Below, piece after piece: positions 57,333 to 64,000 of a stretch of DNA of 64,000 bases. The position numbers and the translations under genes are program-made. Origin of the DNA: Perca fluviatilis. Lineage: Eukaryota; Chordata; Actinopteri; Perciformes; Percidae. Each line of letters opens with the position of its first letter. Positions within the stretch are counted from its first letter, which is position 1. Below the pieces are notes generated by a model. That model searched no databases and was not told the DNA's origin. It saw nothing but the letters and a program-made list of their open reading frames with translations. Location of the stretch: the NCBI RefSeq assembly GCF_010015445.1, contig NC_053116.1:10192085-10256084 (forward strand), in the 5' to 3' direction.

Positions 57333-58137
57333 GTAAGGCTACATTTCGCTTTAGTAGAAATATGACGGCACAGTGCTTATGATCATGAAAATATGAAAAA
57401 GAAAACAAAATCAAGATTGTGCCTTTGTTTCCAAAATCAAGTAAAATGCTTGTGCTTGAAATATTTACTATAGCACGCTAAAAACAAAATAGACAAAAGC
57501 AAGGACTGTTCTAGGATGGTGAAGGCACGACCCGGCCTATTTTGCTTCTGATTGGCTTTGTTGCCTTCGTTTGTTGGATTGGTTAGGTTTTAGGGCATGA
57601 GGAATGGAATTTATTATGGGATTAGGGTTAGGGTAAGAATACCAGGATAAGCCAATCAGAGGCAGAGCAGGGCGGGACATGCCTCCGCCATCCTAGGAAA
57701 CGCAAGTTCGCCTCCATGAAGTCACTGCAGTCGGCCAAGAGATAGTCCAGCACGTAACCCTCGTCGAACCACAACTTGTCATTTTTACACTTGAGCATAT
57801 AGTTGGATTTTGTCACCAGGCCAGGCCAGCTGTTTCGCCCAGTTTCAAGTCTTCATGCTAAGCTAGGTAAACCGTCAGCTAGCTGTAGCTTCATATTTAA
57901 CAGACAGATATGAGAGTGATATCGATTTCAGGACTGTAAAGGTTAACAAGTTTGGCTAAAAACTTCAAAGTCGCAATTGGATGGTGTCGATCCAGTTTTA
58001 CTTAGCGAGACAGAAATAAGATGTATAGTTACTGCCTGAGCTCATTTATTTAAAAAAAACTTAAAAAAAAACACTGATGCTGCTTGTTTTGATGTTTTCA
58101 GAGAGTATTCCTGATGACTTTGTTATGACCTTTGCAG
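57333..58137. other. intron between domain III and domain IV
   Basis: No named repeat; a short gggattagggttagggt run lies near 57618-57634. An in-frame upstream acceptor for exon 45 is at 58101. Confidence 0.45.
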
Positions 58138-58302
58138 TTGCAGCCTCGCTGGTGGTGAAAGTTTATCCAGAGAGGGTCCTGTCCTCCCCGGGTAGCCCCG
58201 TCACTCTCCGGTGCCAGGTGTCCGGCTCTCCTCCACACTATTTCTACTGGTCTAGAGAGGATGGACGGCCCGTCTCCAGCAGTGCTGATAGACGCAGACA
58301 AG
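58138..58302 (+). CDS. hspg2: hspg2 exon 45: first Ig repeat of domain IV, first half
   Basis: 165 nt, phase 1 to 1, acceptor tttgcag, donor gtacga. It encodes LVVKVYPERVLSSPGSPVTL, then RCQVSGSPPHYFYWSREDGR. Human has RCQVSGSPPHYFYWSREDGR identically. Using this acceptor gives a linker of the same length as human. A second acceptor 36 nt upstream (58101) would add 12 residues in frame. Confidence 0.97.
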
Positions 58303-58835
58303 GTACGACACACACTTCAAAACAAATTTAAATCTCTATATATATGGTATGAAACATAGTGGCTTGTGTCTTTTAATTCATGTGATTGGCTGCAGCTTTT
58401 GTAACTATTTACTTGGAGTTTTGATTTGCTAAAGGTCTCTTAGTGGGTTTTTTCCTCACCCTGATGGTGGAACATGATTATCTGATCACCATCAGATGTG
58501 TGACTAGGGTGTGGCCTATACAACATCCGTGCATGTGTCTGACTTTGATTGTTAAAGTTGAAGAAGGCCCTGAGGGCCGACGGATCATCAGAGAAATGCA
58601 TATGGAGTGTGCAATACTTTTTTCCTACTTTCACAGCACACGCTTCAAACACATGGCCACAGCTAGTGCGGGATAGATGGACGCAATAATATCCTGTAGA
58701 TCCAAGAATCTAATTATAACTTAACAATGCACTCTTTCTTTTGGCTTTGAATCTAAACAAAATGCATATAATAAATAAACATATAGGGCAATGTTATGTG
58801 CGAATACGACGCCTGATGCTCATCTGTGTGTGCAG
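58303..58835. other. intron inside the first Ig repeat
   Basis: Nothing recognised. Confidence 0.5.
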
Positions 58836-58946
58836 GAGCAGAGCTGTACTTCTCCAGTGTCCAGCCGGGCGATGCCGGCGTCTACATCTGCACCTGCAGA
58901 GACCAGCGCAGCACCAACCGGAGCCGTGCGGAAATTGTTGTCACAA
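58836..58946 (+). CDS. hspg2: hspg2 exon 46: first Ig repeat of domain IV, second half
   Basis: 111 nt, phase 1 to 1, acceptor gtgcag, donor gtgtgt. It encodes AELYFSSVQPGDAGVYICTC, then RDQRSTNRSRAEIVVT. It has the DAGVYIC Ig signature. Human has ELHFPSVQPSDAGVYICTC. NRS is a sequon. Confidence 0.97.
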
Positions 58947-59536
58947 GTGTGTATGGTCTCACTGCCATATTAGCAATTCTTTCCTTTCATGCTGCTCATT
59001 GCGGCACACTACATAGATACCGTCCGTGGTTTAACACATGGGTTTGCTTATGCACGCATTATTGAACACCTCATTCTTCAATACAGTTGACTCTGGTGTG
59101 GTTCATTCTTGGTATTTGGAGTTTTGAAGGTGTTGGGATAAGCATACTGTAACCAAGCTTGCAAAAAATACAAAAAATATGTATTGTTAATTTAAAGTTA
59201 TTTGTCATACCACTGGTTATTGAAATGACTGTATCTGATGTTGCACAGACTGGGTTTGATACATTTTGGCAGGATTGCTGCAGTTTATCAGCTTTAAATG
59301 TACATTCCACATCTACCTTCATGGATGAGGAAAAGGCAGCAAAAATAACAGAAAGAACAAAGATGTGTTGCTGCTGTTATGCCAATATAAAAACAGCCAG
59401 TTGTTACAATTTTAGATTTTTTTGCAGGCTGCCCTGTAAGTCTGGATCGGTTTGCTTTCATTTTTGTAATTTGCGATACGCTACCTGTATTTATGAGCAA
59501 TCATTATGAACTAATTGTGTCTCTGCATTTGACCAG
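58947..59536. other. intron between Ig repeats 1 and 2 of domain IV
   Basis: Nothing recognised. Confidence 0.5.
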
Positions 59537-59637
59537 GTGCCCCATCCAAAGCCATTGAGGTGACAGTCGAGGAGCCCAAAGCCCAGACTGTCAGGGTGGG
59601 GTCTACTGTCAGCTTCATCTGTACTGCAAAGAGCAAG
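59537..59637 (+). CDS. hspg2: hspg2 exon 47: second Ig repeat of domain IV, first half
   Basis: 101 nt, phase 1 to 0, acceptor gaccag, donor gtaagc. It encodes APSKAIEVTVEEPKAQTVRV, then VSFICTAKSK. Human has APSKPITVTVEEQRSQSVRP and VTFICTAKSK. Confidence 0.98.
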
Positions 59638-60260
59638 GTAAGCTTAACCAGAAGTATATATTTTAAAGGAGCAAGTTCAACGTGTTGGGAAATACCCTTA
59701 TTCACTTTCTTGCCGAGAGATGAGAAGATTAATACTACTTTGAAGCTAGAACCAGTAGCTGGTTAGCTTAGCTTAGCTTAGCATAAAGACTGGAAACAGG
59801 GGGAAACTGCTAGCTTGGCTCTGTCTCAAAGGCAAAAATCTCCGTCTATCAGCTCCTCTAATTAAAACTCCCTGTTGGTTGCCTGGCTACACTAGCTTCA
59901 TAATTAGCATACAGACATGAGAGAGGTACTGTATTGATCTTCTCAGCAAGAAAGCGAATGAAAAAAATAAAATGCCAAAGTGTTATTTTAACATAAGATG
60001 TTTTAACTTTGTGCTGTCTTACTATATTTTTCATTATTTTAAAACTATGGTGCGGTCCAACGAAGTGTATGTAGAATTGAAAGAACAGGTTGGTAGTGTC
60101 GGTGCATGTTGCTACGATGCTGTAAGCACATACAGCAGAACATTTAGCCTATATTAAATAGTTGGTCTGCAGCCGAACAACGAGCATTTTTCTCCCATGT
60201 TTGAGGTTGCATGCATCTTGTGATTTGCGTGCGTTTTATGTGCTCCCCCTCTCTCCACAG
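59638..60260. other. intron with a dispersed repeat
   Basis: Holds copy 2 of the 'ttagcttagcata' repeat at 59670-59960; nothing else named. Confidence 0.55.
59670..59960. repeat. dispersed 'ttagcttagcata' repeat (copy 2)
   Basis: Contains 'ttcactttcttgccgagag', 'gcttagcttagcttagcata' and 'aagactggaaacaggggga'. Related to 30740-30985. Confidence 0.65.
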
Positions 60261-60441
60261 TCACCAGCCTACACCCTGGTGTGGACACGGACGGGCAACG
60301 GGAAGCTGCCCAACCGGGCCATGGACTTTAACGGCATCCTGACAATTCAGAACGTCCAGCCCGAGGACGCAGGCGTCTACGTTTGCACGGGCTCCAACAT
60401 GTTTGCCATGGACGAGGGCAATGCCATCCTCTACGTGCCAG
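60261..60441 (+). CDS. hspg2: hspg2 exon 48: second Ig repeat of domain IV, second half
   Basis: 181 nt, phase 0 to 1, acceptor tccacag, donor gttcgt. It encodes SPAYTLVWTRTGNGKLPNRA and MDFNGILTIQNVQPEDAG, then VYVCTGSNMFAMDEG. It is almost identical to human. Confidence 0.98.
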
Positions 60442-61789
60442 GTTCGTGATCCTCGGCACCGCATTCCATTACCCATCACCCCCTGCTACCCTACCAGCTC
60501 TGGCTCCCGTAGTTTCCCTTCCCTCCTAAACTTTAGTCTCCCTCCAGCTTGCGATGGTGCATGCTTCTCTGTTTCACCGAATCTGTCATCATGCATTATA
60601 AACACTCAGCTCTGGGTTAACAGCATAATAAGCTTGCGTTTCTAACTCCCAACGCTTTTGCCTTCTTCTCTCAGATATCAACATAAAAGCTGTCTTTTTT
60701 TTTATCATACTGCCAATCTTCTTCTTACTTGCCTTTTTTAACTCGCTGTCTTGTCTGTCTGATCCGTGGATTTTTCCTAGACTTTATATGAAGAAATACA
60801 GCTTGTGGGTTTGGTTAAAAACTAAAATTGTAGAGTACAAATTTTCCAGATAACATATGGGGTCAAGTATGCAGTTTTAGGTTTAACTAATGGGCGCTCC
60901 AAGTCATGACACATCCACTACACTTAGGCCAAATGAGCACTCTTTTCGGGTCGGTGATTCGTAGGTACTGGAATGCTTTCCGCCAACACTCTACTGAGGC
61001 TACTGCAGATTTTTCTTTCCTCTTCAAATTTTTTTCACATGGGTTGAATTAATCGGTGGTGGTTTAGTTGCTTTGATCCCTGGTAGAGTTGCTGGTTTCT
61101 GCTGTTAGAGGTTTCACTAGCAGGGTGCTGGATTCTGGTGTCTTGTGAACTTTGGGCTCCTGGGGCCACTTCCTGCCTGAGCTGTAGTGTATAATGATGA
61201 TGAGGAGGAATGTGGTTGCCACCATTGGTGCTTAGTGACTCTGCGACTGACATTCAAAGAGGACTTCAGTGTATCCGGAAGAGAGTTGAAGTAGGAAGAA
61301 CCCCCCCTGATTTCTTTGTGTTGTCCACTCCATACAGTATTCCTGCCTGAAATGTCTGCTGTATGAACAAAACAGTGCTATTAGCCATGCAGTTGGTTGA
61401 ATTCACTCTCTAAACGTGCTGTTATACTGCTGTAATTTCACTCTGTCATTCCTTTAGTGTCGGCAAAAGTCTGTCCTGTTTGTACCAATTGTTACTTGTC
61501 TGATTTAGTTGGTAAAATATTTAAGATCTGACTGAAATGCAAAAGAAAAGGGAAAAATCATGTTTTTTTTTAATCCTAAATTTGTCAATAATCATTTTCA
61601 ATTGTATATTATGGTCTTTTTATTTACATCCTGTCAATGTTGGCACATTTTCTTTTTTGACTGAAATATGTTATCTTGAAATGTTTCCATAAAATCAGAT
61701 ATATATCAGATGAATTGAATTAAATGAATTTTTCTTTTTGGAATTTATTTTCAAGAGAATTGGCCATGTGAATGCCATTACCTTGTATG

Positions 61790-61869
<80 letters not shown>

Positions 61870-62942
61870 ACAGTTAAGCAATTTGTGTTTTTATACGAAA
61901 ATATTTTTATATATCTGAGAATATCTTACACTTCAATTACATGTCACATTTAAAATACTTTTTTTTTGTTCATCTTCATTGCTTTACAATAACTGCATTA
62001 GCTTTATTTGTTCATTCATGACTCAAAGGCTATATGATTACAAATATATCCAAAGGTGCTTCTGTAAAGATTTTTACTAATTTTTCTTAAACATTTCCTT
62101 TTAAAGATGTAATGCTCACATTGTAATGTATTTATCTTAACTGTGAAAAGAAAATTGTAAAAAAAAAGACAAAATTGATTAAAATAATTGATCCAAGTGA
62201 TTTGCTAATTCATGGATGGAGCCCATTTACATATATTACCTTGATTAATTTAGGATAACCACAAGCTGTATGTTGGCTTTTTTTTAATAGCTGAAATGAA
62301 ACTAGGGTCTCGATGTTTTAAAACTGCTTCCTGCTACTAACCTGCATGCCTCATTTGTGGCAACTCTGCATAACTCCATCTCTCCTTTCCGTTCTCATAG
62401 TCATTATCTCTGATTGGACGTGTGTACAGTATGTGTTTGTGTATCTTGGTTTTGAATTTACAGCATAAGCAGCATTGTGAAGCGTTTTTGTTTTTGGTTG
62501 GTGTAGATTGTGAGATAAGCATGAACTTTTACATTCAAATGGACATTCTAACCAACATACTTCAATTCACGGTGTTCTTCATTTTCTCAATAAATATACC
62601 AGGTAAGGGTGAAAATTGAACGCACATAGCTTTGAACGAAATGGCACCGACCATCATGGTAAAAACGTCAGGTAGGAAAATGAACCATCAGCTCAAATGG
62701 TAAAAAAAAAAAAAAAAAAAAAATGTAGTTCTTGATGTCAAGTCGGTGCCAGTTTAAATCAAGTTCATGATGTTTTTTTTTAGCATGTTTGCATTGATGT
62801 TTTGTGGAATCAATTGGACAAAACCACAGCGGCCTACATTTGGAGATGGATAAGTGTCTCCAGGGGGAGATGGGAGGTAAACTGCTGCTACCTTGAAACC
62901 TGATCTGTCAGTTTACCTGTCCCCTTCCTCCCACAACTCCAG
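60442..62942. other. 2.5-kb intron after exon 48
   Basis: Contains the (TG)n array at 61790-61867 and an A-run at 62702-62723. No coding exon is recognised. Confidence 0.5.
61790..61867. repeat. (TG)n microsatellite
   Basis: About 78 bp of TG dinucleotides. Confidence 0.97.
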
Positions 62943-63002
62943 AGGCCTCACAGACTCAGATGTTTTACACAGCCTATGAAATGTTTGAAGGACACGGAAA
63001 GA
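62943..63002 (+). CDS. hspg2: hspg2 exon 49 (candidate linker exon in domain IV)
   Basis: 60 nt, phase 1 to 1, acceptor aactccag, strong donor gtaagt. Joined to exon 48 it reads EASQTQMFYTAYEMFEGHGK. The position fits the inter-Ig linker that starts QASG in human, but the sequence has no recognised counterpart. It is phase-symmetric, so may be a cassette. The call rests on splice sites and phase. Confidence 0.5.
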
Positions 63003-64000
63003 GTAAGTCCGCATGGGCATGGTTTCCTCTCTGCCGGGCTCCCTGGACGGACCCGCCTCTCCCCTCTCTGTGTCATGCATGCACTCTTCTTCCTCAGCAT
63101 GGATATGCTGGTGGCCTTGTAGCGCCCATGTACAATCAACCAAGCAGCATCTGCAGAAACTCTCTACGAACATGACGGCCCAGAGCGTTTGCTGTCTTAC
63201 GCTCTTTGTAAACAAGAGTCTTTAGTTCAACTTGGATCTAAAGATGGCTATTTGTTTCCGGTATATCTGAGTTATTGAGTTGTTGTCGAAGCTTGGATTG
63301 TACATGAGCATTACTGGCTCCTACATGGCTCTTTGGGTTCATTGGGTTCCATCACTGCAGGAAAAAGTGCATGTTCATTCTAAGGGCAACTCCTTCATGA
63401 ATGTTGAGTCAGGTTTCCATCATTGAAAAAGAGATTACAGTCAGTGATGTACAGTGGCTATAGGCCGTACTGTAAAAAATAGAAAATATTTTTTTCCAAT
63501 TGCACTTTAGAACTGGTATCGTAGATGAAAAACCTGTTATAACTCAAGAGAAATGATAATTAATAGGATAATGTCAGAAAATGTCCCTCTAAACATAATA
63601 CATATAATAAAGCCTATTATATGAATTTGTTTAATTATAATCTTTTTTTTTTAAATATGATGAAATAAAATCCCTTTAAATTAATTGGATTACATTACTA
63701 AGCAAATTGCTGTATAATCAGGTTTAATGAAAGGGGACATTTATTGCATCTTAAATTATTTACATTATCAGGAGCTAGATGCTTACTTACAATGTCTCCA
63801 CATTCAGAGACAAGAGTAGCCCTTCTTCTTTCTCTTTGTACTGTTCTCTTTCCTTTTCCTCCTCAGGAAACCTACCATACTGAAAAGTAGCTGTCATCTG
63901 GGCTTCAAACATCATACTGTGCTTAATACATCCCATCACAACCTCATTACATCATAGCTGAATGTGGGTAGCAGACTAGTTCCAGTACGTCAAACAGATG
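63003..64000. other. intron at window end
   Basis: AT-rich. A strong pyrimidine tract with cctcag at 63860-63865 looks like an acceptor, but the following sequence stops quickly in the phase required, so no exon is called. Confidence 0.45.

Noticed and set aside
61035..61253. Minus-strand open frame of 72 codons with a Gln/Asn/Ser-rich translation
   Set aside because: No initiation, splice or similarity support; most likely chance within an intron.
63866..63890. Possible exon after a very strong pyrimidine tract ending cctcag
   Set aside because: Incoming phase 1 gives a stop after five codons, and no donor is seen. It could only be a terminal exon, for which there is no other support.

Overview
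This window is vertebrate nuclear DNA, most likely from a teleost fish and probably a percomorph. The evidence is split genes with GT-AG introns, very long (TG)n arrays, many non-autonomous hAT-type elements with 8-bp target duplications, a tRNA-derived SINE, and dispersed repeats of a kind I recognise from percomorph genomes. No bacterial or viral genes, rRNA, tRNA or CRISPR array were seen.

One gene dominates the plus strand from 4484 to at least 63002: hspg2, encoding perlecan, the heparan sulfate proteoglycan of basement membranes. It is partial. The signal-peptide exon lies before the window, and most of domain IV and all of domain V lie beyond it. I resolved 49 exons: 44 are well supported by family similarity and matching splice phase, and five (3, 35, 36, 37, 49) are alternative or candidate exons. 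In order they encode domain I (acidic Ser-Gly glycosaminoglycan sites and an SEA module, 4484-21733), domain II (four LDL-receptor class A modules and one Ig module, 22873-26409), domain III (three laminin IV modules alternating with laminin EGF-like modules, 26541-57332), and the first two Ig repeats of domain IV (58138-60441). Domain III shows its origin by internal duplication, since exon lengths and phases recur between units.

The points most worth a second look are these. (1) Between 47393 and 52056 there are two phase-compatible ways to encode the first part of the third laminin IV module. One is the conventional exon 34. The other is exons 35-37, which contain a Ser/Pro-rich segment and end in a homologous copy of the same motif. 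(2) A 584-codon open frame (39464-41230) sits in the 7.3-kb intron after exon 30. It looks like the terminal exon of a secreted coiled-coil proteoglycan, or like an alternative perlecan 3' end. (3) Exon 23 is preceded almost directly by about 140 bp of (TG)n, a CFTR-exon-9-like arrangement. (4) The intron after exon 14 appears to be a GC-AG intron. (5) The second laminin IV module carries an RGD.

The introns are filled with repeats: at least seven hAT-type elements with perfect 8-bp duplications, some nested inside other elements, two with remnants of transposase coding sequence, and large fold-back palindromes at 37237-38515.
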